NCBI GenBank assembly: GCA_003233345.1
Contig: QILK01000101.1
Span: 1 to 36,971, forward strand
Source: Gammaproteobacteria bacterium
GTDB lineage: Bacteria; Pseudomonadota; Gammaproteobacteria; SZUA-21
Direction of reading: 5' to 3'
DNA length: 36,971 bases
The translations under genes and the position numbers were made by a program. Position 1 is the first letter of the stretch, and each line of letters starts with the position of its first letter. Positions 1-8,040 of the stretch are shown here, piece after piece. The notes beneath the pieces are model-generated. The model was not told the origin of the DNA and made no database searches. It saw only the letters and a list, made by a program, of their open reading frames with translations.

Positions 1-360
1 GGAGACCGACAGGAATTTTGTGAAGAAAAATTAAGAACGGGCGTACAACGGGCGTTGGAAAAAAGGCCGGTAAGCACTGAAAACATCGATCAGCTGATAC
101 ATCACATTTTGCATAAGCTGCGTACGCAAGGTGAACGTGAAGTGTCGTCTCGGGATATTGGCGAGCTGGTGATGGATGAGTTACGTGTGCTTGATCAGGT
201 TGCCTATGTACGTTTTGCATCGGTATACAGAAGTTTTGAAGATGTTCATGCTTTTCGTGAAGAAATTGAAAAGCTTGAACAGGAACCGAGCCCGGAATTG
301 AAAAAACATCAATTGTCATTTTTACCGCCTGAAGGCAGCGGTAAGAAAAAGGATAAGTAG
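1..360 (+). CDS. nrdR: Transcriptional repressor NrdR (C-terminal part, cut by window edge)
   Basis: The reading frame is open from base 1, so the gene starts left of the window; 119 residues are visible of about 150 usual for NrdR. The visible part is the ATP-cone region: the segments [20 protein letters not shown] and [16 protein letters not shown] are typical of NrdR. The N-terminal zinc ribbon is not in view. NrdR binds ATP/dATP and represses ribonucleotide reductase genes through NrdR boxes. It sits directly before ribD (53 bp gap), a common gammaproteobacterial order. A TTG at base 55 gives an apparent short ORF, but it is internal to the gene and not its start. Confidence 0.95.
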   Translation, partial: GDRQEFCEEKLRTGVQRALEKRPVSTENIDQLIHHILHKLRTQGEREVSSRDIGELVMDELRVLDQVAYVRFASVYRSFEDVHAFREEIEKLEQEPSPELKKHQLSFLPPEGSGKKKDK

Positions 361-413
361 CTTTAAAATAATAGAAATTGTAAAAATAGATATAAGTTGG
401 GACACTAATAGAA

Positions 414-1514
414 ATGAATGATATTGATTATATGACACTGGCGCTACAGTTGGCACAAAAAGGTCAATACACTTGTCGGCCAAATCCCTGTGTCGGTTGC
501 TTGATTGTCCGTGATGATAAAATAATTGCTGAGGGTTGGCATCAAAAAGCCGGTGAAGACCATGCAGAAATTGTTGCGCTAAAACTCGCTGGCGAGAAAG
601 CTAAAGAGGCGACGGTCTATGTGACATTGGAGCCCTGTAGTCATCAGGGCAAGACTGGCCCCTGTGTAGAGGCATTAATTTCAGCGGGTGTTAAAACCGT
701 AGTCGTCGCCATGGAAGATCCAAATCCCAATGTATGCGGTCAAGGTATTGAAGCTTTAAAAAAAGCCGGTATCGAAATTCGTCAAGCGGTGTTGGCGGAT
801 CAGGCCAAGGCGCTTAATAAAGGGTATATTATGCGTATGGAAAATCAGCGGCCATTTGTTCGCTGTAAACTGGCAATGAGCCTGGATGGTCGTACGGCCA
901 TGGCCTCTGGCGAAAGTCATTGGATAACCAGCGCGCCAGCGCGCCAGGATGTCCAACGTTTACGGGCTAAAAGTTCGGCTATTTTAAGCGGTATCGGCAC
1001 CGTACTGACGGATAATCCCAGACTCACAGTGCGACTGGATGAAATAGTTGCTAACGATAAATTTGAGCAACCGATTAGAATTATTCTCGATCCGCATTTA
1101 AGCACTCCGGCAAACGCAGCGATTTTTTCTGAACCGGGTAAGACCGTTATCGTTACCACCAGTGATGATTCAGAGGTGGTCAATGAGCTGTCTGCAGCAG
1201 GCGCGGAAATTCTTTGCCAAGAGGGACATTCAAATACGATCGATCTAAGCGAATTATTACATTACCTGGCTGAGCTGGAAATCAATGATGTGATGATGGA
1301 AACCGGAGCCACGCTAAGCGGCGCTATGTTACAAGCCGGGCTAATCGATGAATTAATAATATATATGGCGCCACACTTGATGGGAAACAAAGCCAGAGGC
1401 TTGTTTAACCTGCCGTGGCTCGATGCCATGAAAGACAGAGTTAATGTAAACATAAGTGATATTCGTGCGGTGGGCAGCGATTGGCGAATTGAAGCACAAA
1501 TTACCCAACATTGA
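414..1514 (+). CDS. ribD: Bifunctional pyrimidine deaminase/reductase RibD
   Basis: RibD carries out two steps of riboflavin synthesis: deamination of 2,5-diamino-6-ribosylamino-pyrimidinone phosphate, then NADPH-dependent reduction of the ribosyl side chain. The 366-residue length fits the family. Residues 1-145 are the zinc deaminase domain, with H50-A-E52 and PC75SHQGKTGPC84 as zinc and catalytic residues. Residues from about 147 are the reductase domain, with the substrate-binding stretch KLAMSLDGRTA and GIGTVLTDNPRLTVR. It lies in a run of riboflavin genes with ribE, ribBA and ribH downstream, so the pathway from the RibA product to riboflavin is encoded here apart from the phosphatase and a working GTP cyclohydrolase II. 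Confidence 0.97.
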   Translation: MNDIDYMTLALQLAQKGQYTCRPNPCVGCLIVRDDKIIAEGWHQKAGEDHAEIVALKLAGEKAKEATVYVTLEPCSHQGKTGPCVEALISAGVKTVVVAMEDPNPNVCGQGIEALKKAGIEIRQAVLADQAKALNKGYIMRMENQRPFVRCKLAMSLDGRTAMASGESHWITSAPARQDVQRLRAKSSAILSGIGTVLTDNPRLTVRLDEIVANDKFEQPIRIILDPHLSTPANAAIFSEPGKTVIVTTSDDSEVVNELSAAGAEILCQEGHSNTIDLSELLHYLAELEINDVMMETGATLSGAMLQAGLIDELIIYMAPHLMGNKARGLFNLPWLDAMKDRVNVNISDIRAVGSDWRIEAQITQH

Positions 1515-1570
1515 ATATATCGATTATTCAGAAAAGTAGTATTCTATCCAAGTAGTTTTATTCATCGTAT

Positions 1571-1589
1571 CCCGTAGCCTGGCGACGGG
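1571..1589 (+). other. Small hairpin in the ribD-ribE gap
   Basis: CCCGT (1571-1575) pairs with ACGGG (1585-1589) around a 9-base loop, in the 116-bp gap between ribD and ribE. No T-run follows, so it is not an intrinsic terminator. I do not see the conserved FMN-riboswitch elements here. Its role is unknown; it could be an mRNA stability or processing hairpin. Confidence 0.3.
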
Positions 1590-1630
1590 TATACGCACTG
1601 GCTCGTCTTTGGACTATCCGGATTATAAAT

Positions 1631-2302
1631 ATGTTCACAGGAATTATTCAATCAGTAGGTGCTATTTCTGAATCGACTAAAACCGGGTCGGATCGGCGTT
1701 TGGGTATCAATACCGGCAAGCTGGAAATGGCCAATGTCAATCCCGGTGACAGTATTGCTGTCAATGGCGTCTGCCTGACCGCGATTGAAATCGAATCCGA
1801 TAAATTTTTTGCCGATGTGTCGACAGAAACATTGCAGTGTACCAGTCTCGGTTTATTAAGTGTTGGTGCCGCTGTTAATTTAGAAAAGGCCCTGACATTG
1901 GCGACGCCATTGGGCGGGCATCTGGTCAGCGGTCATGTCGACGGTTTGGGAACAGTCCTCTCACGCCAGGACAGTGGCCGGTCGACAGTTTTTGCTATTC
2001 AGGCGCCGGATGAATTGGCAAAATATATTGCCATAAAAGGGTCAATCTGCGTCGATGGTATCAGCCTGACCGTTAATGCGGTTAACGGCAATGAATTTGA
2101 GTTAACGATAGTACCACATACGTTAAAAGAAACGATTATGGATGCTTATCAGCCGGGTAAACGAGTCAATCTGGAAGTCGATATGATTGCCAGATATCTC
2201 GAGCGTTTGCATCAGGGTGCTGCTGCTGCAAAGCCTGCCAGTGAATTAAAAAACGCAACAATTTCGGCAGCGTTGCTTAAAAAGCATGGCTTTATCGACT
2301 AA
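1631..2302 (+). CDS. ribE: Riboflavin synthase alpha subunit
   Basis: This enzyme dismutates two molecules of 6,7-dimethyl-8-ribityllumazine into riboflavin plus the pyrimidine precursor. At 223 residues it has the usual two lumazine-binding beta-barrel halves. The N-terminal half begins MFTGIIQSVGAI and contains GGHLVSGHVDG. The second half repeats the pattern with IKGSICVDGISLTVN. The MFTGI start is conserved in the family and fixes the start codon. The ribosome-binding site is weak. It is the third gene of the nrdR-rib run and is followed after 29 bp by ribBA. The symbol is ribC in some E. coli naming. Confidence 0.96.
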   Translation: MFTGIIQSVGAISESTKTGSDRRLGINTGKLEMANVNPGDSIAVNGVCLTAIEIESDKFFADVSTETLQCTSLGLLSVGAAVNLEKALTLATPLGGHLVSGHVDGLGTVLSRQDSGRSTVFAIQAPDELAKYIAIKGSICVDGISLTVNAVNGNEFELTIVPHTLKETIMDAYQPGKRVNLEVDMIARYLERLHQGAAAAKPASELKNATISAALLKKHGFID

Positions 2303-2331
2303 TTTTAAATTATTAAAATACGGGACCAACC

Positions 2332-3444
2332 GTGAATACCATTGAAGAAATAATCGAAGATATAAAAAACGGAAAAATGGTCATCATAATGGATGACGAA
2401 GATCGTGAGAATGAGGGCGACTTGATAATGGCGGCGGCGCAAGTCAGTGCTGACGATATTAATTTTATGGCGCGCTATGGACGAGGGCTTATTTGCCTGA
2501 CATTAACTGATCAACGCTGTAAGCAACTGAACTTGCCATTGATGGTTAACGTCAATACTGATCAACATGGTACCGCATTTACGCTTTCGATTGAGGCGGC
2601 CACCGGGGTAACGACAGGTATTTCGGCGCACGATAGGGCGGTGACCGTTCAGGCGGCAGTCGCGGCTAATGCCAAACCGGGTGACCTGGTGCAACCGGGG
2701 CATATATTTCCACTCATGGCCAAGCCGGGCGGTGTCTTGAATCGTGCCGGTCATACCGAAGCTGGCTGTGATCTGGCAAAACTCGCTGGACTGGAGCCGT
2801 CAGCGGTGATTGTTGAAATACTCAATGAAGACGGCACCATGGCACGGCGACCGGATTTGGAAAAATTTGCCCAACAGCATCAATTAAAAATTGGCACCAT
2901 TGCTGACCTGATCCGTTTCAAGGTCGAAAACGAAACGACGATAGAGCAGGTGACCGAATGTGAGTTGAATACGGAGTTTGGGGTTTTTCGTCTGGTCACG
3001 TTTTTGGATACTATCGACAACGAATTACATTTTGCGCTGGTCAAGGGAAAAATTGATCCGCAGCAGCCAGTGTTGGTTCGCGTACACTTGCAAAATACCT
3101 TATGCGACATTCTGAGTGCAAAACGCAGTGATTGTGGTATGCCCATAAGACATGCGATGAAAATGATTGGCGAATCAGAATCCGGTGTGCTGGTCTTGCT
3201 TAGAAAGAAAGAAGAGAAACGTGAATTGATCACAAAAATATGTAATTATCATATAGAATCAAGGGATAAGAAAGAAGTCATCAAAGGCCAGCAAACTGAA
3301 ATCAGGACATTGGGTGCCGGGTCGCAAATATTGAGTGACCTGGGCGTGCAAAAAATGCGGGTATTAAGCGCGCCAAAGGTGATGCATGGTCTGGCGGGAT
3401 TTAACTTAGAAGTGGTAGAATATGTTGAATGTGATTTTGAATAG
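2332..3444 (+). CDS. ribBA: 3,4-dihydroxy-2-butanone-4-phosphate synthase with degenerate GTP cyclohydrolase II domain (RibBA-type)
   Basis: Residues 1 to about 200 are a complete RibB domain (DDEDRENEGD at about 21-30, plus GHTEAGCDLAKLAG), which makes the four-carbon donor from ribulose 5-phosphate. The start is GTG. The remaining ~170 residues resemble GTP cyclohydrolase II, but the catalytic zinc site is broken: where active RibA has Cys after RVHSE and RCDCG, this protein has RVHLQN and RSDCG, so two of the three zinc cysteines are gone. The catalytic YHRQEGR-like stretch is replaced by LRKKEEKRE. I infer that only RibB activity remains and that an active RibA is encoded elsewhere. Such hybrids are known in proteobacteria. 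Confidence 0.93.
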   Translation: MNTIEEIIEDIKNGKMVIIMDDEDRENEGDLIMAAAQVSADDINFMARYGRGLICLTLTDQRCKQLNLPLMVNVNTDQHGTAFTLSIEAATGVTTGISAHDRAVTVQAAVAANAKPGDLVQPGHIFPLMAKPGGVLNRAGHTEAGCDLAKLAGLEPSAVIVEILNEDGTMARRPDLEKFAQQHQLKIGTIADLIRFKVENETTIEQVTECELNTEFGVFRLVTFLDTIDNELHFALVKGKIDPQQPVLVRVHLQNTLCDILSAKRSDCGMPIRHAMKMIGESESGVLVLLRKKEEKRELITKICNYHIESRDKKEVIKGQQTEIRTLGAGSQILSDLGVQKMRVLSAPKVMHGLAGFNLEVVEYVECDFE

Positions 3445-3476
3445 CTTATTTCTTATTTATAAAACGGTAGAAAAAC

Positions 3477-3950
3477 ATGGCGGATATTAAGATAATTGAA
3501 GGCAACCTGATTGCGCGTGATGCCACCATTGGGCTTATCGTGACCCGATTTAATAGTTTTATTACCGAGAGATTGCTTGAAGGGGCTGTTGATACTTTTA
3601 AACGACATGGCCTTGATGAATCATCGTTGAATATCATCCGTGTGCCTGGTGCATTCGAGATGCCGCTAGTGGCACAAAAAGCCGCTGCTTCAAAAAAATA
3701 TGATGCGTTGGTCGCGCTGGGGGCGGTTATTCGCGGTGGAACACCCCATTTTGAATATGTCGCCGGTGAGTGTACAAAAGGACTCGCACAGGTATCGATG
3801 GAATTTTCTATACCGGTTGCGTTTGGTGTTTTAACGGTAGACAATATTGAGCAGGCAATCGAACGGGCAGGAACAAAAGCAGGTAACAAGGGCGCTGAAG
3901 CGGCGCTGAGTGCACTGGAAACCTTAAACCTGTTACGCCAACTCGACTGA
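3477..3950 (+). CDS. ribH: 6,7-dimethyl-8-ribityllumazine synthase
   Basis: RibH condenses 5-amino-6-ribitylaminouracil with 3,4-dihydroxy-2-butanone 4-phosphate to form the lumazine used by RibE, usually as a 60-mer or pentamer. The 157-residue protein has the family motifs [32 protein letters not shown] (catalytic His in PHFE) and PVAFGVLT. It lies 32 bp after ribBA and 15 bp before nusB, which is a very common arrangement. A 182-codon open frame on the opposite strand covers the whole gene and is a shadow. Confidence 0.97.
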   Translation: MADIKIIEGNLIARDATIGLIVTRFNSFITERLLEGAVDTFKRHGLDESSLNIIRVPGAFEMPLVAQKAAASKKYDALVALGAVIRGGTPHFEYVAGECTKGLAQVSMEFSIPVAFGVLTVDNIEQAIERAGTKAGNKGAEAALSALETLNLLRQLD

Positions 3951-3965
3951 TAAAAAGTAAACACT

Positions 3966-4397
3966 ATGGATACCAAAGCACTTAATGCGCGCAAACGTGC
4001 CCGTAGACTGGCGATGCAGGCAATATACCAGTGGCAATTGTCAGCGTCGGAACTATCTGAAATTGAAAAACAATTTCAGGAGCAGGAAGATTATAATAAA
4101 GTCGATAAAAAGTATTTCTCTGAATTGATCCAGAATATTGTCAAAAATAATCGCGAATTGACTGAATTACTTGCGTCACAAGCAGATCGACCCGTCAAAG
4201 ATATCGATCCGGTCGAACGATCAATATTGTATATTGCTCTTTATGAACTAAAACATCGAAAGGATATCCCCTTTAAGGCTGTGTTAAATGAGGCAGTCAA
4301 TTTAACCAAAAAATTTGGGGCACTGGAAGGTTATAAGTATGTAAACGGTATTCTTGATAAGGCTGCAAAAAAACTAAGGGCCATCGAAATCAAGTAG
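3966..4397 (+). CDS. nusB: Transcription antitermination factor NusB
   Basis: NusB (143 residues here, close to the usual size) binds boxA RNA with NusE/S10 and supports rRNA antitermination. The N-terminal ARKRARRLAMQAIYQWQLS and the later VDPVERS-like DIDPVERSILYIALYEL and PFKAVLNEAVNLTKKFG are diagnostic. It sits between ribH and thiL in one operon, 15 bp after ribH. Confidence 0.96.
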   Translation: MDTKALNARKRARRLAMQAIYQWQLSASELSEIEKQFQEQEDYNKVDKKYFSELIQNIVKNNRELTELLASQADRPVKDIDPVERSILYIALYELKHRKDIPFKAVLNEAVNLTKKFGALEGYKYVNGILDKAAKKLRAIEIK

Positions 4398-4423
4398 CGA
4401 AAATAAAGCAAGGTAAATTCTGA

Positions 4424-5455
4424 ATGCTTTCTAAAAGACTCATTGATGAATTTAGTGCGCAAGGATTACTTGATGATCAAGGTATCAATAGGGTCGATCC
4501 AGACTCTTTAAATTCAGGCTTGTTAACAGTCCCGGCAAATAATCGTTTAGTGATTACGACCGATACCTTGCTAGAGGGAACCCATTTTACCACCGGCACG
4601 TTACCTTATGCGCTAGGGTATAAATCACTCGCGGTCAATTTAAGCGACCTGGCGGCGATGGGCGCAATGCCAATAGCGATCTCATTGGTATTATCCTGCC
4701 CGCCGGATGCTGCAAACTGGATACCGGGATTTGTAAAAGGTTGGCAGTCACTAGCGTGTTTATATAATATTACTTACAGTAATCTCCAGGCCTGTGAGGG
4801 CGATACGGTAATAACAGTTTATGCCTACGGCATCGTCCCGGTGGATAAAAAGCCGCTATTGAGAAGTGGTGCCGTTAACGGGGATCTGGTGTATGTCAGT
4901 GGTTATCTCGGCGATGCTGCCTGTGCGCTAAATTGCTTAATGTTGGAAAATTCACAGGCGATCACTCAGAAACAAATGAATCGTGTGGCCGAAATTAGAG
5001 ATAAAAGTAGCGATCTTAACTATCTTATTGATCAACTAGAGTTCCCGATGCCCCGGCTAGCATTGGGCCAAAGTCTGCTCTCCTTGGCGAGTGCCTGTGT
5101 TGATGTTTCGGATGGACTGCTGGCCGATCTAGGGCATATTTGTAAAAAAAGCGAGGTAGGTGCGACCATCAATTTGGAGGATATACCCTATAGTGATGCC
5201 ATGTTACGTGTAGCCGATGTGGAAGAGCGTCGATGTTGTGCTTTAACCGGTGGCGATGACTATGAATTGTGTTTTACGGTTTCACGCAAATATTCACACC
5301 ACATAGCTTCCTATGCAAAAAAACTAAACTTGCCAATAAAAAAAATTGGTTTTATAACCGACGTGTCTGATATAACGTCCAGTATAACGGTGTTGGATGA
5401 AAATAATAACCAATGGAAAAGCCAGAATCATGGTTATGAGCATTTTAATACATGA
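4424..5455 (+). CDS. thiL: Thiamine-monophosphate kinase (divergent)
   Basis: ThiL phosphorylates thiamine monophosphate to the active diphosphate. The 343-residue protein matches over its length: LVITTDTLLEGTHF, GYKSLAVNLSDLAAMGA, LLRSGAVNGDLVYVSG, DVSDGLLADLGH and TGGDDYELCFTV. Two conserved sites differ. The N-terminal GDD motif, which contributes metal/ATP-binding Asp, is replaced by about residues LNSG (roughly 27-30). The GGDTTRG loop is shortened to CEGDT running directly into the next strand. The other acidic residues (TTDT, NLSD, EGDT, VSDG) remain. It overlaps pgpA by 4 bp (ATGA), so the two are translationally coupled. Identity is secure; full activity is less so. Confidence 0.88.
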   Translation: MLSKRLIDEFSAQGLLDDQGINRVDPDSLNSGLLTVPANNRLVITTDTLLEGTHFTTGTLPYALGYKSLAVNLSDLAAMGAMPIAISLVLSCPPDAANWIPGFVKGWQSLACLYNITYSNLQACEGDTVITVYAYGIVPVDKKPLLRSGAVNGDLVYVSGYLGDAACALNCLMLENSQAITQKQMNRVAEIRDKSSDLNYLIDQLEFPMPRLALGQSLLSLASACVDVSDGLLADLGHICKKSEVGATINLEDIPYSDAMLRVADVEERRCCALTGGDDYELCFTVSRKYSHHIASYAKKLNLPIKKIGFITDVSDITSSITVLDENNNQWKSQNHGYEHFNT

Positions 5456-5940
5456 GTTATAAACGTAATCGTTTACCAACCGGTTATTGGAAAAATCCGG
5501 TTAACTTTATCGCTTGCGGATTCGGTACCGGGGCGTCTCCTTATGCGCCTGGAACGATCGGAACCCTGATAGGCGTTTTAATCTATCTATTAATATTCTC
5601 TTTCAACATTTATGTTTACATTGCTTTACTTGTGGTTTTTACACTGGCAGGTATTTGGATTTGCGGCTACGCTGCAAATAATTTTGGCGTACATGACCAT
5701 GGCGGTATCGTTTGGGATGAGGTAGTAGGGTATTTAATCGGCATGATTGCCATCCCCTTTGAGTGGTGGTGGGTCATTACAGGATTCTTTATATTCCGGT
5801 TCTTTGATATAATTAAACCTTATCCTATTCAAATGATCGATAAAAAAGTCCATGGCGGATTGGGGATAATGCTAGATGATGTGTTGGCAGGTATTTACAC
5901 ACTGATTTGTATGCATTTATTGTTGTGGTTAGTTCAGTGA
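5452..5940 (+). CDS. pgpA: Phosphatidylglycerophosphatase A
   Basis: PgpA is an inner-membrane enzyme that dephosphorylates phosphatidylglycerophosphate to phosphatidylglycerol. The 162-residue protein has the family signatures GFGTGASPYAPGTIGTL, DHGGIVWDEVVGYLI, FRFFDIIKPYPI and GLGIMLDDVLAGIY, and several hydrophobic segments. It starts inside the thiL stop codon, as in many gammaproteobacteria. Confidence 0.96.
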   Translation: MSYKRNRLPTGYWKNPVNFIACGFGTGASPYAPGTIGTLIGVLIYLLIFSFNIYVYIALLVVFTLAGIWICGYAANNFGVHDHGGIVWDEVVGYLIGMIAIPFEWWWVITGFFIFRFFDIIKPYPIQMIDKKVHGGLGIMLDDVLAGIYTLICMHLLLWLVQ

Positions 5941-5983
5941 AACATAAATATCTTGAGCGTTAAGAACGCGTAAGGGGCGAAAA

Positions 5984-6370
5984 ATGAAAACGTTGATCGG
6001 GTTATTGGCATTGATTGTAAGTATCAATTTTGCCAATGCGGGGGAAGTCGATGTTCAGTTTGTCGAATTGCATAAATCAGGTGGTGTCTGGTATTTTTCA
6101 GTCACACTTAAACACGACGATAGCGGTTGGCGACATTATGCCAATGCATGGCGCATCGTTGATAGCAGCGGCAAAATACTGGGAACGCGAAAACTGTTGC
6201 ATCCACATGTAAACGAACAGCCGTTCACGCGTACGCTCGGCGAGGTTAAGATTCCGAAAAATACAAAAATAATATTTGTCGAAGCCAGTGATTTACTGCA
6301 CGGGTGGAGCAAACGTCGCGTGCAAATTGATTTATCAATAAAGAAAGGTAGAAGCTACAAAATAAAATAA
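5984..6370 (+). CDS. Conserved periplasmic protein of unknown function
   Basis: A 128-residue protein with a signal peptide (MKTLIGLLALIVSINFANA, cleavage about residue 19/20) preceded by a good ribosome-binding site (AAGGGG). The mature part is rich in beta-type sequence and contains LKHDDSGWRHYANAWRIVD and LLHPHVNEQPFTRTL. I recognise this pattern from small conserved exported proteins in proteobacteria, but I know no function. It is the last gene of the nrdR-rib-pgpA run (43 bp after pgpA). Only 15 bp separate its stop from the convergent lipoprotein gene. Confidence 0.8.
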   Translation: MKTLIGLLALIVSINFANAGEVDVQFVELHKSGGVWYFSVTLKHDDSGWRHYANAWRIVDSSGKILGTRKLLHPHVNEQPFTRTLGEVKIPKNTKIIFVEASDLLHGWSKRRVQIDLSIKKGRSYKIK

Positions 6371-6385
6371 GTGTTATTGAGCCCT

Positions 6386-6793
6386 TTATTGAGCCATGAC
6401 TTTTAAGTTATGTACTGTACAAAGATCGCCAATTTTAACCGGTTTATTTTTATCATTGTTGAGATGACTGACCAGGATAAATCTTAGGCGATCCGGTAAC
6501 TCTGCCATACCAATAATAAACTGGTGTTTTTGATATCTGCGTGAATATAAATGTTTAGACATTTTGACAGATTGAAAATACTTGCTCATTTTACTAAAGT
6601 CAAAATGCTGTTTCTCGACATCGGCTTTTAAGCAAACCAGTTGATAGGTAATTTGCTTGTCCGGTTTATAAGTTGCCAGCTTTTTTAAAATAGCAGTCGT
6701 TTTGTTATTGCTTGTTAGTGCCACGTCCGTTGTCGGATTGCCTGAGTCGCATCCGGCTAAGAAAATCAAAGCAAAAACTAACGCCCGTTTCAT
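6386..6793 (-). CDS. Small hypothetical lipoprotein
   Basis: A 135-residue protein with a type II signal peptide: a Lys-Arg start, a short hydrophobic core and the lipobox LAGC with C15. The mature part is lysine-rich and has no motif I recognise. It begins 4 bp after the stop of folE2 and is probably the last gene of the xseB-ispA-dxs-queD-folE2 operon. No clear ribosome-binding site is visible, so translation may depend on folE2. No function can be assigned. Confidence 0.7.
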   Translation of the reverse strand: MKRALVFALIFLAGCDSGNPTTDVALTSNNKTTAILKKLATYKPDKQITYQLVCLKADVEKQHFDFSKMSKYFQSVKMSKHLYSRRYQKHQFIIGMAELPDRLRFILVSHLNNDKNKPVKIGDLCTVHNLKVMAQ

Positions 6794-6797
6794 TAGG

Positions 6798-7637
6798 TTA
6801 TGATTGTGAGGCCTGGCTTGATTTCGATTTGTCGTGTGCTATTAGCGCATAGGCGGAATGGTTGTGAATCGACTCGAAGTTTTCTGATTCAATCGTATAT
6901 GCCTGTACCCGGGAATCGTCGTTCAAACGAGCGGCGACATCGCGAACCATATCTTCGACAAATTTAGGATTGTCATAGGCTTTTTCAGTGACGTATTTTT
7001 CGTCGGGTCGTTTTAATAATCCGTATAGTTCGCACGAAGCTTCTTCTTCGACCATGTCTATTAGCTCTTCGATCCATATAAACCCGTCGACGGTGACATT
7101 AACGGTGACATGGGAACGTTGATTGTGGGCACCATAATCGGAAATCTTTTTTGAACACGGACACAGACTGGTGACCGGAACAATTACTTTAATATTGGTT
7201 TTTACCTTGCCCTTGATAATTTCGCCGATCAACGTGACATTATAATTTAGTAAGCTGCTAACGCCAGAGACGGGCGCTTTTTTATTAACAAAATAGGGGA
7301 AGCTCATTTCAATATGACCTGAGTCGGATTCGAGCCTATCGGTCATTTCATTTAGCATTTCCTTGAACGACTGTGTGGTAATCTCACGTTCATGAAGATT
7401 GAGTATCTCCACAAATCGGGACATGTGTGTTCCTTTGAAATTATGTGGCAGGTTAACATACATGTTGAATTGGGCAATGGTCGATTGTTCGCCACCACTA
7501 CGGTCTTTTACGCAAACCGGATGTTGTACATCCTTAATGCCAACTTTATCAATGGCAATTTGGCGTGTATCTGGCGTATTTTGCACATCTGCTATTGCTT
7601 GAATTTTTTTATTCATCAACTCATTTGGGCCATTCAT
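6798..7637 (-). CDS. folE2: GTP cyclohydrolase FolE2 (type IB)
   Basis: FolE2 converts GTP to 7,8-dihydroneopterin triphosphate, the entry point for folate and 7-deazaguanine (queuosine) synthesis, without strict dependence on zinc. Diagnostic segments are [36 protein letters not shown] (catalytic Cys and the NQRS loop) and [11 protein letters not shown]. The longest open frame begins at 7685 inside queD. I chose the ATG at 7637 ([10 protein letters not shown]) because a GAGGA ribosome-binding site lies 9 bases upstream and this start falls just after the queD stop. This gives 279 residues, in the family range. Its neighbour queD uses its product. Confidence 0.93.
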   Translation of the reverse strand: MNGPNELMNKKIQAIADVQNTPDTRQIAIDKVGIKDVQHPVCVKDRSGGEQSTIAQFNMYVNLPHNFKGTHMSRFVEILNLHEREITTQSFKEMLNEMTDRLESDSGHIEMSFPYFVNKKAPVSGVSSLLNYNVTLIGEIIKGKVKTNIKVIVPVTSLCPCSKKISDYGAHNQRSHVTVNVTVDGFIWIEELIDMVEEEASCELYGLLKRPDEKYVTEKAYDNPKFVEDMVRDVAARLNDDSRVQAYTIESENFESIHNHSAYALIAHDKSKSSQASQS

Positions 7638-7642
7638 TTCTA

Positions 7643-8023
7643 TCATTCCTCGGCATATTTGACGCATGCCCGATCTGTTTCCCATAATATGACAGCACTT
7701 ACTGTAATGGTGTTTGTATTTAATCTATCCGACAATTGCTGATAAAAATATGCTGCAATATTTTCGGCAGTCGGATTGATTTTATCAAACGGTTTAATCT
7801 CATTGAGATACCGATGATCCAACTCTTTGGCCACCAATTTTGTGGCTTTTTTTATTTCTTTAAAATCTAACCCCATGCCCACGTTATTAAGTTCGCGAGC
7901 AATCATTTCCACCTCTAGTTTCCAGTTATGGCCATGCATACGGCTGCAATCACCTGGGTAATCCCGTAAGGTATGTGCGGCGGCGAAATCAGTACATATT
8001 TTAAGTGTATATTTTGCAGACAT
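7643..8023 (-). CDS. queD: 6-carboxytetrahydropterin synthase QueD
   Basis: QueD turns 7,8-dihydroneopterin triphosphate into 6-carboxy-5,6,7,8-tetrahydropterin, the second step towards preQ0 and queuosine. The 126-residue protein has the zinc histidines (FAAAH and the HGH of CSRMHGHNW), the catalytic Cys of the CxxxHGH motif, LDHRYLN and the C-terminal Glu in WETDRA. It lies 17 bp after dxs and just before folE2, whose product is its substrate. Confidence 0.94.
   Translation of the reverse strand: MSAKYTLKICTDFAAAHTLRDYPGDCSRMHGHNWKLEVEMIARELNNVGMGLDFKEIKKATKLVAKELDHRYLNEIKPFDKINPTAENIAAYFYQQLSDRLNTNTITVSAVILWETDRACVKYAEE
7647..7651 (-). promoter_or_regulatory. Ribosome-binding site that sets the folE2 start
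   Basis: GAGGA on the minus strand, 9 bases before the ATG at 7637 and overlapping the last codons of queD. The earlier in-frame ATG at 7646 directly abuts this site (zero spacing) and the one at 7685 has no such site, so 7637 is preferred. Confidence 0.55.
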
Positions 8024-8040
8024 AATAACTGACTAAAAAA

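Noticed and set aside
1515-1630. Possible FMN riboswitch before ribE
   Set aside because: The gap is short and contains only a small hairpin; the conserved AGGGG and CCCACCGGCGG-type elements of the FMN riboswitch are not seen.
3446-3994. 182-codon open frame on the minus strand
   Set aside because: It lies entirely across ribH, has low-complexity Ser/Ala-rich translation and no ribosome-binding site; it is a shadow of ribH.
7638-7685. Longer folE2 start at 7685 overlapping queD by 43 bp
   Set aside because: No ribosome-binding site precedes it, and the extra 16 residues are not typical of FolE2; the ATG at 7637 has a good site.
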